A DNA stretch of 64,000 nt. It comes from Lysinibacillus louembei (GTDB lineage: Bacteria; Bacillota; Bacilli; Bacillales_A; Planococcaceae). The position numbers were made by a program, and so were the translations under genes. Each line of letters opens with the position of its first letter. Positions within the stretch are counted from its first letter, which is position 1. The DNA lies in NCBI RefSeq assembly GCF_033880585.1, contig NZ_CP137624.1, positions 2,267,501 through 2,331,500 on the forward strand. The letters are read 5' to 3'. Shown here piece after piece: positions 36,481 through 45,586 of this stretch. Under the pieces are notes generated by a model. That model searched no databases. It worked only from the letters and a program-made list of their open reading frames with translations, and had not been told where the DNA came from.

Positions 36481-37686
36481 ATGACAAACCGTAGATTATT
36501 TACATCAGAAAGTGTAACAGAAGGGCATCCAGATAAAATTTGTGACCAAATTTCAGATGCAATTTTAGATGCAATTTTAGCAGCAGATCCAAATGCGCGT
36601 GTAGCATGTGAAACAACTGTAACGACAGGTTTAGTATTAGTTGCAGGAGAGATTTCAACTTCAACTTATGTAGATATTAAAGGCATTGTACGTGATACTG
36701 TTGCAGAAATTGGCTATACACGTGGTAAATATGGCTTTGATGCAGAAAACTTAGCTGTGCTTGTAGCGATTGGCGAGCAATCGCCTGACATCGCACAAGG
36801 TGTAGACCAAGCGCTTGAAGCGCGTGAAGGCTCAATGACTGATGAAGCAATCGAGGCGATTGGCGCAGGTGACCAAGGTTTAATGTTTGGTTATGCATGT
36901 AACGAAACACCTGAGCTTATGCCGTTACCAATTAGCCTTGCACATAAGCTAGCACGTCGTTTAACTGAGGTTCGTAAATCGGGTGAATTACAGTATTTAC
37001 GTCCAGATGGTAAAACACAAGTAACGGTAGAATACGATGAAAATAATGTACCAGTGCGTGTGGATACAATCGTTATTTCGACACAGCATGATGAGGAAGT
37101 AACATTAGAACAAATTCAAGCAGACTTGAAGCGTGTTGTCATTGCACCAGTAGTGCCAGCAGAATTATTAGATGATGCAACAAAATACTTCATTAACCCA
37201 ACAGGTCGCTTCGTTATCGGTGGACCAAAAGGGGATGCTGGCTTAACGGGTCGTAAAATTATCGTAGACACATATGGCGGCTATGCACGTCATGGTGGTG
37301 GTGCATTCTCAGGGAAGGATGCAACGAAGGTTGACCGTTCAGCAGCTTATGCAGCGCGTTATGTAGCGAAAAATATTGTTGCAGCAGGCTTAGCAGAGCG
37401 TGCGGAAGTGCAGCTTGCTTATGCAATTGGTGTAGCACAGCCTGTATCGATTGCTGTTGATACGTTCGGCACAGGAACAGTGTCATCATCACAAATTGTA
37501 GAATGGGTACGTGAGCTATTTGATTTACGTCCAGCAGGCATTATTAAAATGTTAGATTTACGCCGTCCAATTTACAAACAAACGGCAGCTTACGGACATT
37601 TTGGCCGCACGGACTTAAATGTTCCTTGGGAGCAAACAGATAAAGCGGAAGTATTAAAAGAAAAAGCAGCATTATTAGTGAAATAA
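36481..37686 (+). CDS. metK: S-adenosylmethionine synthetase MetK
   Basis: MetK makes S-adenosylmethionine from methionine and ATP. The 401-residue product has the family blocks [33 protein letters not shown], a P-loop-like [21 protein letters not shown] and [19 protein letters not shown]. The ATG at 36481 follows AGGAGG; a longer frame reaches back to 36430 but has no site. It is the only gene of an S-box transcript and ends at a terminator from 37698. Divergent from pckA. Confidence 0.98.
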   Translation: MTNRRLFTSESVTEGHPDKICDQISDAILDAILAADPNARVACETTVTTGLVLVAGEISTSTYVDIKGIVRDTVAEIGYTRGKYGFDAENLAVLVAIGEQSPDIAQGVDQALEAREGSMTDEAIEAIGAGDQGLMFGYACNETPELMPLPISLAHKLARRLTEVRKSGELQYLRPDGKTQVTVEYDENNVPVRVDTIVISTQHDEEVTLEQIQADLKRVVIAPVVPAELLDDATKYFINPTGRFVIGGPKGDAGLTGRKIIVDTYGGYARHGGGAFSGKDATKVDRSAAYAARYVAKNIVAAGLAERAEVQLAYAIGVAQPVSIAVDTFGTGTVSSSQIVEWVRELFDLRPAGIIKMLDLRRPIYKQTAAYGHFGRTDLNVPWEQTDKAEVLKEKAALLVK

Positions 37687-37697
37687 TAAAATGATAA

Positions 37698-37750
37698 AAG
37701 GCTGTCATGAAATGTAGGTCAATACCTTACTTTCTTGACAGCTATTTATT
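37698..37750 (+). terminator. Terminator of metK
   Basis: AGGCTGTCATGAAATGTAGGT pairs imperfectly with ACCTTACTTTCTTGACAGCT around a short loop, 12 bp after the stop, followed by ATTTATTATTTA. Confidence 0.75.
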
Positions 37751-37800
37751 ATTTATCTAGTGTAAGACTCCCACTTCAAAATAGTTAAGTGGGGTGTGGT

Positions 37801-38319
37801 TCACACATCTTCTTTTAATGATTTATAATATTGGCCTTTTTCTACATATTCACGGATGATGCGATCCATATCTTTGCGGTCCTCTGCGTTTATTTCGCGC
37901 ACTACCTTTGCAGGACGTCCCATTGCGAGCATATTGGCAGGAATTTTTTTGCCTGGAGGAACGAGGCTTCCCGCACCGATAAAGGCACCTTCCCCAATTT
38001 CAGCACCATCAAGAATGATAGAGCCCATCCCAACTAATGCACGTTTGCGAATTGTACAGCCATGCAATGTTACTTGATGACCGATTGTTACTTCATCTTC
38101 AATCACCACGGGATTGTTTGGGCTTTGATGGATACAGCTTAAATCTTGTATGCTGACACGTTTACCGATAATAGTTGGTGCTACATCGCCGCGAATAACT
38201 GTATTAAACCATATTGTAGATTCCTCTCCAATTGTGACATCCCCTGTTATTGTAGCGAAATCTGCGATAAATGCAGTCGAATCAATTTTTGGCATTATCC
38301 CTTTATATGGGTAAATCAT
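37801..38319 (-). CDS. ytoA: Gamma-carbonic-anhydrase-family hexapeptide protein YtoA
   Basis: A 172-residue left-handed beta-helix protein. Hexapeptide repeats run through most of it (ATITGDVTIGEESTIWFNTVIRGDV, VSIQDLSCIHQSP, VTIGHQVTLHGCTI, GAFIGAGSLVPPG). The three zinc histidines expected for gamma carbonic anhydrases are available in CIHQS, IGHQV and LHGCT. B. subtilis YtoA is the close model and lies near metK there too. Activity is uncertain, because many members lack a shown carbonic anhydrase role. The ATG at 38319 follows AAAGGAAG. Confidence 0.9.
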   Translation of the reverse strand: MIYPYKGIMPKIDSTAFIADFATITGDVTIGEESTIWFNTVIRGDVAPTIIGKRVSIQDLSCIHQSPNNPVVIEDEVTIGHQVTLHGCTIRKRALVGMGSIILDGAEIGEGAFIGAGSLVPPGKKIPANMLAMGRPAKVVREINAEDRKDMDRIIREYVEKGQYYKSLKEDV

Positions 38320-38478
38320 GTTAAAAACGCTTCCTTTCTTTATGCAAACTATGCAACCATCGTATCAAAAGTAGGGAAAAATAGAAAATAAAATTTAAAC
38401 AATCGTATAAATACCGATTATAATAAAGGCATCTATTTCATGATAAAAAGAACAGGTTAAAATATAGGAGGGATTGCA

Positions 38479-39279
38479 ATGTGGAAATGGGAGGCTGAAG
38501 GACAGCCAAAAGCAGTTGTTGCAATTGTCCATGGAGCATATGAGCATCATCGTTGGTATGCTTGGCTAATTGAAAAGCTGCGAAGCGCAGGATTTCACGT
38601 TGTAATGGGGGATTTACCAGGACACGGAGCACAGGCAAAAAATATCAATTATCACGATGAAGATTTTTTTAAATATGAGGACTATGTAAAGCAATTAATA
38701 GAAATAGGCTTATCGGAAAATTTGCCTGTATTTGTTATAGGTAATGGTTTAGGTGCAACAGTATTAATGAATGTTTTACAAAAAAAGCAGCTGGAATGTG
38801 CAGGTGTAATCTTTATTTCACCATGGATGCACTTAAAGCTACTGCCTGGGAAAATGTCCAATGCCTTAACAAGTATTAGTGCATTAACATCTAGTGTAAG
38901 GCTCAATCATGAAATTACGATGCAGCTGATGTCTCGAAATGCAGAGGTATATGAAGAGTTAAGAGATGACATACCGCATAATACAACTGTTACAGTGAAA
39001 TGGTATAAAGATTTGCAACAGCTTTTAAAGCGCTTGAAAAATCCAGAAGTAAAATTTCACAATATGCCTGTCTTGATGATGACGGGTGAAAGAGACCAAA
39101 TTACGGATATACAGGCATCAAAAAGCTGGTTAATGCAGCAGCCATTATCGCATTTTCAATATAAAGAATGGGCTGATTGTCGCCATAGTTTATATTTTGA
39201 AATGGAAAGAGAAGAAGTATATTTATACACAAAAGATTTTATGAATAATGTGTTACGCTCATTAGGCTATATTATTTAA
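38479..39279 (+). CDS. ytpA: YtpA-like alpha/beta hydrolase lacking the nucleophile serine
   Basis: A 266-residue monoacylglycerol-lipase/lysophospholipase-type alpha/beta hydrolase in the place where B. subtilis has ytpA, next to ytoA. The fold is clear (AIVHGAYEHHRWYAWL, GDLPGHG, VLMMTGERDQITD, DCRHSLYF). D206 and H236 fit the catalytic acid and base. The nucleophile elbow, however, reads G88-N-G-L-G92 instead of GxSxG: residue 90 is glycine (codon GGT at 38746). The enzyme is therefore probably inactive as a serine hydrolase, or has another role. The start follows AGGAGG. Confidence 0.85.
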   Translation: MWKWEAEGQPKAVVAIVHGAYEHHRWYAWLIEKLRSAGFHVVMGDLPGHGAQAKNINYHDEDFFKYEDYVKQLIEIGLSENLPVFVIGNGLGATVLMNVLQKKQLECAGVIFISPWMHLKLLPGKMSNALTSISALTSSVRLNHEITMQLMSRNAEVYEELRDDIPHNTTVTVKWYKDLQQLLKRLKNPEVKFHNMPVLMMTGERDQITDIQASKSWLMQQPLSHFQYKEWADCRHSLYFEMEREEVYLYTKDFMNNVLRSLGYII

Positions 39280-39534
39280 ACATATATACATTATGTTTGT
39301 TTAATAATAAATTTTAAAGTTTTGTCATAGTAAACCACTTTACACAAATTGGCTTTTTTTGTTTGACAAATAAACAGTATAAGTCATGAGAATGCTTTAA
39401 CCAATTAGTGAAGTAATAACAAGCGAGGTATGTTAGAAATATTTCTAACATACCTTTCTTAGTTTGAAAGCTGAAAAAATCTATCTTTTTTAAAATTTCA
39501 CAATACGAAATATTTAGAATTTTTTAAAAATGTA
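39280..39534. other. Gap after ytpA with a 15-bp palindrome
   Basis: No gene is visible here. AGGTATGTTAGAAAT and ATTTCTAACATACCT (39426-39455) form a perfect 30-bp palindrome followed by TTCTT; it may end the ytpA transcript or be an operator. The rest is A/T-rich. Confidence 0.6.
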
Positions 39535-39563
39535 TTGCATAAAAAATGCATATGTAATATAGT
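39535..39563 (+). promoter_or_regulatory. Promoter of the AlsT/AgcS gene
   Basis: TTGCAT (39535-39540), 17 bp and TATAGT (39558-39563), about 40 bp upstream of the start. Confidence 0.7.
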
Positions 39564-39603
39564 AAACTTCAAAATAATACATTATTTTCAAAGGGGGATT
39601 TTA

Positions 39604-41058
39604 ATGGATTCGGTAGTAAGTTTTTTAAATGGTATTTTATGGGGACCATTTATGATTTACGGTATTTTAATTGTAGGTTTATTTTTCTCGATTTTAACGA
39701 AGTTTGCACAAGTACGATTAATTAAAGACATGTTTAAGCTAATGTTTACAGGGGAGAAATCAGAGGCTGGGGTATCCTCTTTCCAAGCGATGTCGATTGC
39801 TTTATCTGGTCGTGTTGGAACAGGTAATATTGTAGGGACAGCATCGGCAATTGCATTTGGAGGCCCTGGAGCTGTGTTCTGGATGTGGATTACAGCATTT
39901 ATTGGTGCATCAACAGCTTATGTAGAGTCTACGTTGGCTCAAATTTATAAAGAGAAGAAAAATGGCGTATATCGAGGAGGTCCCGCCTTCTATATTGAAA
40001 AGGCGACAGGTATGCGTTGGTTTGGTATGTTATTTGCAGTTTCGGCTATTTTAGCGGTTGCATTTTTAATGCCAGGTGTACAATCTAATGCGATTTCTGG
40101 TGCTGTAAATAATGCTTTTGGCATTTCACCATGGGTTACAGGTATTATTATTGTTGGATTATTAGGCTTTATCATTATTGGTGGTGTAAAACGTATTGCA
40201 AATGCCGCACAAATTTTAGTACCATTTATGGCAATTGTATACTTATTAATGGCAGCAATTATTATTATTATGAATATTGGCGCAGTACCAGGTGTTTTAA
40301 AATTAATTTTTGAAAGTGCCTTTACGCTTGATGCAACATTTGGTGGGATGATTGGTTCAGCAATTGCTTGGGGGGTTAAACGTGCCATTTACTCAAATGA
40401 GGCTGGTCAAGGTACGGGTGCACACCCAGCGGCAGCAGCGGAAGTATCGCATCCTACAAAGCAAGGTTTAGTACAAGCTGCATCGATTTATATTGATACA
40501 TTGCTTGTATGCTCAGCAACAGCATTAATGATTTTATTTATGGGGACGTACAATGTAAATGAAGGCAGCTCCGAAGGGGAGTTAATCGTTGAGCATGCGC
40601 CAGGTATCACATATTCAGAATTTACACAAGCAGCGGTAAACAGCGCATTCCCATCGTTAAATAACTTTGGTGCTGGGTTTGTTGCAATAGCATTATTCTT
40701 CTTCGCCTTTACAACATTAATGGCTTACTATTATATTGCAGAAACCAATGTCTCCTATATGTTCTCAGGCAAAGCTGAGCAAATAGGTATTTGGATAGCG
40801 AAATTTGTATTATTAGGCTCTTCATTATATGGTGCAGTGAGAACATCTGACTTAGCATGGGCATTTGGTGATTTAGGCTTAGGCTTGATGGTATGGATTA
40901 ATGTCATAGCGATATTAATTATTATGAAGCCTGCAATGCTCGCATTAAAAGATTACGAGCAGCAGAAAAAAGAAGGAAAAGACCCGCAATTTGACCCGAT
41001 TAAACTTGGCATTAAAAATGCTGATTTCTGGGTTGAGCGTAATAAAGAAAAAAAATAA
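39604..41058 (+). CDS. Alanine/glycine (or glutamine):cation symporter, AgcS/AlsT family
   Basis: A 484-residue sodium-coupled amino-acid symporter with about ten membrane helices. Family signatures are FQAMSIALSGRVGTGNIVGTASAIAFGGPGAVFWMWITA, GGPAFYIE and GVKRAIYSNEAGQGTGAHPAAAAEVSHPTKQGL. Members include AlsT/GlnT of B. subtilis and AgcS; the substrate (alanine, glycine or glutamine) cannot be told from sequence alone. Start 39604 follows AAAGGGGG; a longer frame from 39535 begins in the promoter and is rejected. It is a single gene, converging with the XRE-cupin regulator. Confidence 0.93.
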   Translation: MDSVVSFLNGILWGPFMIYGILIVGLFFSILTKFAQVRLIKDMFKLMFTGEKSEAGVSSFQAMSIALSGRVGTGNIVGTASAIAFGGPGAVFWMWITAFIGASTAYVESTLAQIYKEKKNGVYRGGPAFYIEKATGMRWFGMLFAVSAILAVAFLMPGVQSNAISGAVNNAFGISPWVTGIIIVGLLGFIIIGGVKRIANAAQILVPFMAIVYLLMAAIIIIMNIGAVPGVLKLIFESAFTLDATFGGMIGSAIAWGVKRAIYSNEAGQGTGAHPAAAAEVSHPTKQGLVQAASIYIDTLLVCSATALMILFMGTYNVNEGSSEGELIVEHAPGITYSEFTQAAVNSAFPSLNNFGAGFVAIALFFFAFTTLMAYYYIAETNVSYMFSGKAEQIGIWIAKFVLLGSSLYGAVRTSDLAWAFGDLGLGLMVWINVIAILIIMKPAMLALKDYEQQKKEGKDPQFDPIKLGIKNADFWVERNKEKK

Positions 41059-41068
41059 TATGAAGCTG

Positions 41069-41118
41069 CAACAGGTGTTTGGAAAGTAGGCGAATGCGTG
41101 CTTTTTGGACACCTGTTT
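41069..41118 (+). terminator. Hairpin after the AgcS/AlsT gene
   Basis: ACAGGTGT and ACACCTGT arms flanking TTGGAAAG...CTTTTTGG pairing, then a T-rich CCATTTTAT. It lies between the convergent symporter and regulator genes. Confidence 0.55.
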
Positions 41119-41124
41119 GCCATT

Positions 41125-41622
41125 TTATAGAGACGAGATAAGCAGAAATTTTGTTGGTATTTCCCCCTCGTTCCACCAAATATGACTTTCCGTAGAGGAG
41201 AACATGACGTGCTGTCCAACTTGTAAAACTCTTTTTTGCTCTTGGTAGGAAAAGGCTAGCTCACCTTCTAATACATAAATAAACTCATACCCTAAATGTG
41301 TAAGCTCTTGTGAGCCATTTTCATTAGGTAACAGTGTTACAAGCATCGGCTGAAATGGTGCCGCTACTATAGTAGGCGCTAGGTTTTCATAGTGAAAAGG
41401 CAATGTCGTCTTTATATCTTGTGGTGCTTGTTCAAAAAAAATTGTTGGTGAAACTTGTAATGCATCGCAAATTTTACGTAATGATTGCAGTGTTGCACTG
41501 CATTTTCCAAGCTCTAGCTGTGATAAAAAGCTAATGGAGACACCTGTTTCTTGTGCTAATTGTTTTAATGTAATTTTTTTCTCCTTACGTATTTTCCGAA
41601 TCTCCTCACCGATAAATTGCAT
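41125..41622 (-). CDS. XRE-family regulator with C-terminal cupin domain
   Basis: 165 residues: an N-terminal HTH-3 domain (about 1-60; IGEEIRKIRKEKKITLKQLAQETGVSISFLSQLELGKC), a linker, and a small cupin (about 95-163; HLGYEFIYVLEGELAFSYQ, VLQVGQHVMFSS). This architecture, as in PuuR-like regulators, usually senses a small metabolite in the cupin. It is divergent from a transporter and an ornithine-cyclodeaminase-family gene, which are its likely targets. A perfect 17-bp palindrome lies by their promoter. The ATG follows GAGGGG. Confidence 0.9.
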   Translation of the reverse strand: MQFIGEEIRKIRKEKKITLKQLAQETGVSISFLSQLELGKCSATLQSLRKICDALQVSPTIFFEQAPQDIKTTLPFHYENLAPTIVAAPFQPMLVTLLPNENGSQELTHLGYEFIYVLEGELAFSYQEQKRVLQVGQHVMFSSTESHIWWNEGEIPTKFLLISSL

Positions 41623-41741
41623 TCGAATCCCCTCAATTCAAATATCTTTTTCTTTCTATAGTAGTGTTCTAATTTAGAAAAGTAAAACTATCAACACAAA
41701 ATATTTATTTTACTGAATATTTTGTTTATTCAAAAAGATGA

Positions 41742-41799
41742 TTGACAATGAATCTCAATAGTGAAATAATAGGTTCATAAAATTGAAGTATTACTTCAA
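41742..41799 (+). promoter_or_regulatory. Promoter and palindromic operator of the MHS/OCD operon
   Basis: TTGACA (41742-41747), 17 bp and AATAAT (41765-41770) are followed by the perfect palindrome TTGAAGTA-T-TACTTCAA (41783-41799), near the predicted transcription start. By position it is the likely binding site of the divergent XRE-cupin protein, acting as a repressor. Confidence 0.65.
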
Positions 41800-41890
41800 C
41801 TTTAAAGTAACAACATTTAGAAAGCGATTTCAAATGATGGAGTATAAGGTTGAGAGAGTATCTTCGATTCAAGAAAAAGGGGGATTTTGA

Positions 41891-43204
41891 ATGACAGAAC
41901 CACAGTTAAGTAAAGCACAGCAAAGGAGAGTTTGGATTGCGAGCTTAGTTGGTAGCTCGATTGAGTGGTTTGACTACTTCCTATATGGAACAGTAGCGGC
42001 ACTTGTTTTTAACCAAGTATTTTTCGTGGCAGAAGATCCAACAGTTGGCTTAATGCTAGCATATGCATCACTAGCATTAGCGTTCTTTATTCGTCCATTT
42101 GGTGGTATTATTTTTAGTCATATCGGGGATAGAGTTGGACGTAAAAAAACGTTAGTAATGACATTGTCATTAATGGGGGTTGCAACATTTTTAATGGGGG
42201 TACTTCCTACATATCAAGCAATTGGCGTTGCAGCACCAATTTTATTAATTGTACTACGTTTAGTACAAGGACTAGGTATTGGTGGAGAATGGGGCGGTGC
42301 ATTGCTATTATCCGTTGAATATGCACCGAAAGATAAGCGTGGATTATTTGGTGCAATCCCACAAATGGGTGTAACAATTGGTATGTTTTTAGGTACTGGT
42401 GCATTAACATTTATCACTTCTACTGTTTCACAGGAAGCATTCGTTTCTTGGGGCTGGCGTGTTCCGTTCTTATTAAGTGCATTATTAGTTGTATTTGGCT
42501 TATGGATTCGTAAAGGAATTGATGAAACGCCATCATTTAAGAAGGTTCAAGAGTCTGGCGAAATTCCAAAGCTTCCAATTATCAATACATTAAAGTATCA
42601 CTGGAAAGAAGTGTTGATTGCCATTGGTGGTAAAGTTGTTGAAACAGCACCATTCTATATTTTCGGTACATTTATCGTTTCATATGGTACAAATCAGCTT
42701 GGCTTTACAAGCACGCAAGTTTTAGTATCTGTTATGATTGCGACAATTGTTACAACGATTTTAATTCCAATTATGGGGAATTTATCAGACCGCATTGGTC
42801 GTAAGAAAATGTATATATTCGGAACGCTCGGCATTATTATTTATGCATTCCCATACTTCTGGTTATTACATCAAAAAACATTTATTACATTAGTGATTGC
42901 AACCGTGATTGGTCTAGGGGTAATTTGGGCACCAATTACAGCAGTTTTAGGAACAATGTTCTCTGAAATCTTTGATGCAAAAGTGCGTTATACAGGTGTA
43001 TCGTTAGGCTACCAAATCGGTGCCGCAGTAGCTGGTGGTACAGCGCCACTAGTAGCAACAGCATTATTAGCGAACTTTGATAATTCATTTGTACCTGTAG
43101 CTATTTATATGATTTTCACTGCGGTTATTTCATTGCTAGCAGTTTGGGCAGTACGTGAGCGTAGCAACGAAGATTTAGATGCTGTGTCAATGGATAAAAA
43201 ATAA
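41891..43204 (+). CDS. MFS transporter of the metabolite:H+ symporter (MHS) family
   Basis: A 437-residue major-facilitator protein with twelve membrane helices. The MHS-type opening (SSIEWFDYFLYGTVAALVFN) and FFIRPFGGIIFSHIGDRVGRKKTLVMTL, LRLVQGLGIGGEWGGALLL and DRIGRKKMYI are typical of ProP/ShiA/KgtP relatives, which import organic acids, betaines or amino acids with protons. It starts after AAAAAGGGGG. The gene 18 bp downstream encodes an ornithine-cyclodeaminase-family enzyme, so the transporter probably brings in that enzyme's substrate. Divergent from the XRE-cupin regulator. Confidence 0.9.
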   Translation: MTEPQLSKAQQRRVWIASLVGSSIEWFDYFLYGTVAALVFNQVFFVAEDPTVGLMLAYASLALAFFIRPFGGIIFSHIGDRVGRKKTLVMTLSLMGVATFLMGVLPTYQAIGVAAPILLIVLRLVQGLGIGGEWGGALLLSVEYAPKDKRGLFGAIPQMGVTIGMFLGTGALTFITSTVSQEAFVSWGWRVPFLLSALLVVFGLWIRKGIDETPSFKKVQESGEIPKLPIINTLKYHWKEVLIAIGGKVVETAPFYIFGTFIVSYGTNQLGFTSTQVLVSVMIATIVTTILIPIMGNLSDRIGRKKMYIFGTLGIIIYAFPYFWLLHQKTFITLVIATVIGLGVIWAPITAVLGTMFSEIFDAKVRYTGVSLGYQIGAAVAGGTAPLVATALLANFDNSFVPVAIYMIFTAVISLLAVWAVRERSNEDLDAVSMDKK

Positions 43205-43222
43205 TTAGTTGGAGTGAGTAGT

Positions 43223-44203
43223 TTGATTATTTTAAATGAGCAAGAGATTACATCATTCTATCATATGGAAGATGCCATACGAGATGTAAAAGCGATACTA
43301 CAAGCGAAGGCGCAAGGGCATATTTTAGCGCCACATCGTACAGTGTTGGACTTCCCGGAACAGACAGCATCAGCCCTTTATATGCCTAGCGCGGATTTAG
43401 TAAATCAAATGGCAGCTGTAAAGGTTGTGACGATTTTTCCGAACAACCCAGCTGCTGGGAAGAAAACGACACAAGGTATTATTGTCTTAACGAGCACAGA
43501 GGATGGTAGCCATTTAGCAAGCATTAATGCTTCTTACTTAACGCGTCTGCGCACGGGAGCGATGTCAGGCATCGCAACAGATTATTTAGCGCAACAAAAT
43601 GCAACAGTACTAGCTGTTATTGGTACAGGAGCGATGGCATTTGAGCAATGCTTAGGTGTGTTAGCAGTTCGCGCGATTGAAACGATTGTTTTATACAATC
43701 GAACAGCTGCAAAGGCACAAGAGTTTGCGGAAAAGCTACAAGAGGCGGGCTATCAAGGTGAATTTCTTTTCGAGCAAGATGCCAATACAGCAGTAGCACA
43801 GGCAGATATCATTTGCTGTGCAACGAAGACGACAACGCCATTATTCAATGGTGAGTCGTTAAAAAAAGGCGCACATATTAACGGGGTTGGCTCTTATCTT
43901 CCGCATATGCATGAACTGGATCATTATACGATTACAAATAGTAAAGTAGTTGTAGATGATTTACCTGGTGTGAAAGATGAGGCAGGCGAGCTAATTGATG
44001 CAGCTGACAAAGGTGTTTGGAGCTTCGACGATATTTATGCGGAGCTAGAACAGCTTGTTGCAGGTGAAAAAGTAGGACGTCAGCAACAAGAGGAAATCAC
44101 ATTCTTTAAATCGGTTGGAGCCTCTTATTATGATTTAGCTGTAGCACAAGGTGTTTATAAAAAAGCGTTAACACTGCAAATTGGGAAAACAGTAGAGCTT
44201 TAA
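43223..44203 (+). CDS. Ornithine cyclodeaminase/mu-crystallin family protein
   Basis: About 326 residues of NAD(P)-binding imine-reductase-like enzyme. It shows MEDAIRDVKAIL near the N-terminus, TVLDFPEQTASALYMPS, the KVVTIFPNNP loop, SYLTRLRTGAMSGIATDYLA and the Rossmann motif VIGTGAMAFEQCLGVLAVR. Family members act as ornithine cyclodeaminase, alanine dehydrogenase or ketimine/pyrroline-2-carboxylate reductase; sequence alone does not decide. TTG at 43223 is preferred because GGAGTG is 7 nt upstream; a GTG at 43214 sits inside that site. Second gene of the MHS operon, followed by a terminator. Confidence 0.88.
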   Translation: MIILNEQEITSFYHMEDAIRDVKAILQAKAQGHILAPHRTVLDFPEQTASALYMPSADLVNQMAAVKVVTIFPNNPAAGKKTTQGIIVLTSTEDGSHLASINASYLTRLRTGAMSGIATDYLAQQNATVLAVIGTGAMAFEQCLGVLAVRAIETIVLYNRTAAKAQEFAEKLQEAGYQGEFLFEQDANTAVAQADIICCATKTTTPLFNGESLKKGAHINGVGSYLPHMHELDHYTITNSKVVVDDLPGVKDEAGELIDAADKGVWSFDDIYAELEQLVAGEKVGRQQQEEITFFKSVGASYYDLAVAQGVYKKALTLQIGKTVEL

Positions 44204-44246
44204 AGGGGTGTTCCGAAGCGACTTAAGCTTCGGAAGCACCCCTTTT
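44202..44246. terminator. Bidirectional terminator between the OCD gene and pbuE
   Basis: AAAGGGGTG-TTCCGAAGC pairs with GCTTCGGAA-GCACCCCTTTT around a short loop. T-rich on the plus strand, it also lies right after the convergent pbuE. Confidence 0.85.
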
Positions 44247-44252
44247 GCTCTG

Positions 44253-45425
44253 CTAATTACTATGTTGCTCTGCTACTTGTGCAGAAGAAGAGCCTTTTAA
44301 TGAAATGGCCGCACAGCCTAATGCTGCTAGCGCAAAAATAGCGCCAAAGATGGATAAATAAATAGCCGATGATGTAAAGGCGAATACAACACCACCAACT
44401 GCCGAGCCAATGGAAATACCGATTTGTAGTGCAGCTGTATTTAAGCTTTGCTGAACGTCGGATGTTTTTGGGGCAATTTGAATTAAATATGCCTGTAATG
44501 GTGGTGTTAAAGCCCAGCTTAGTGCACCCCAAAATACAGTGATAATTAAAAATAACGGCAATGATACGATTGTAAATGGAATTAACAATAATACAATTGC
44601 AAATGCTGACACAACAAATAAAATGGTTTTTTTCGTGCCAAGTTTCCCATTTAACCAGCTACCAAGCGCATTCCCGCTTACAGAGGAGACACCGAACAAT
44701 AAATAACAGGCGCTAATCCATGATGCGCTCATATCAAAGGCTTCAACTAAAAACGCTGTTAAATACGCATATAGCATATAGTGTCCTGCTAGCATAAATA
44801 ATGTCGTAAATTGTGCGCTTAAAATTTTTACATCTGCTAATGATTTAATCTGTGCTTTTAATGGAATGATTTCAGCAACAGGCATTCTTTCTAGGAAAAT
44901 AATATTTAAAATAATCGATAAAGCCGATAGTACTGCAATGCCTAAAAAGACGGAGCGCCAGCCGAATGATTCTGTAATAAAAATGCCAAGTGGCACACCG
45001 ATAACAAGGGCCGAGCTTACACCGATAAAGACATAGCTCAATGCTTTTGCTCGGTAGCGTGGCTCAACGATTTTCGCCGCAATTGTTAACGATAAAACAA
45101 TAACAAGCGCTGTACTCATTGCAGAAACAATACGGGCAATCATGACGATTGTAAATGTCGGGCTGACATACATCATTAAATTACTTAAAGCAAAAATAAC
45201 TAATGCAATAATAAATAGCTGCTTTCGTTCAATTTTGGCTGTTAATGATAAAAGTATTGGCGCAGATAGGGCATAAATAAAGGCGAAAACAGTAATCAAC
45301 TGTCCTGCTGTCGCAATGGATACGTTTAAATCCTCTGCAATGCTAGGCAAAATCCCTCCAACGATTAATTCAACTAAACCAACTGCAAATGCAGTGATGG
45401 ACAGAATATATACTCTCCAATTCAT
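44253..45425 (-). CDS. pbuE: Purine efflux pump PbuE (MFS)
   Basis: A 390-residue MFS transporter (twelve helices) of the DHA/AraJ type: LVGGILPSIAEDLNVSIATAGQLITVFAFIYALSAP, MIARIVSAMSTALVIVLSL, RAKALSYVFIGVSSALVIGVPLG. The assignment to PbuE (YdhL), which exports purine bases, comes mainly from the adenine-type purine riboswitch in its leader, the same pairing as in B. subtilis. The ATG at 45425 follows GGAAGG; a TTG nine bases earlier is less likely. Single gene. Confidence 0.87.
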   Translation of the reverse strand: MNWRVYILSITAFAVGLVELIVGGILPSIAEDLNVSIATAGQLITVFAFIYALSAPILLSLTAKIERKQLFIIALVIFALSNLMMYVSPTFTIVMIARIVSAMSTALVIVLSLTIAAKIVEPRYRAKALSYVFIGVSSALVIGVPLGIFITESFGWRSVFLGIAVLSALSIILNIIFLERMPVAEIIPLKAQIKSLADVKILSAQFTTLFMLAGHYMLYAYLTAFLVEAFDMSASWISACYLLFGVSSVSGNALGSWLNGKLGTKKTILFVVSAFAIVLLLIPFTIVSLPLFLIITVFWGALSWALTPPLQAYLIQIAPKTSDVQQSLNTAALQIGISIGSAVGGVVFAFTSSAIYLSIFGAIFALAALGCAAISLKGSSSAQVAEQHSN

Positions 45426-45450
45426 TTTTATCAATCCTTCCTTTCAAAAT

Positions 45451-45550
45451 AAAAAAAACTTCTGATTACAAAAATAAAAATTTTTGTAATCAGAAGTTTA
45501 CGGTTTCTGGTAGAGACCCTCAATCCATATTATTGAGGTTATACATTTGT
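45451..45550 (-). ncRNA. Adenine riboswitch (purine type) with terminator
   Basis: Minus-strand order: TATAACCTCAATAATATGG, ATTGAGGGTCTCTACCAGAAACCG, TAAACTTCTGATTACA, matching the purine aptamer (P2, P3, conserved TCTACC and CCGTAAA). The specificity base lies in TGATTA, a U where guanine riboswitches have C (TGACTA), so adenine is predicted. A 19-bp terminator stem (AACTTCTGATTACAAAAA and complement) with TTTTTTTT overlaps P3 and P1, so ligand binding should turn expression on. Confidence 0.92.
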
Positions 45551-45551
45551 T

Positions 45552-45580
45552 ATCCTAGCATAAAGTGAGTCGTCTGACAA
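45552..45580 (-). promoter_or_regulatory. Promoter of the pbuE riboswitch transcript
   Basis: On the minus strand TTGTCA (45580-45575), 17 bp and TAGGAT (45557-45552), directly upstream of the aptamer and just after the cydC stop. Confidence 0.75.
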
Positions 45581-45586
45581 CCCATT

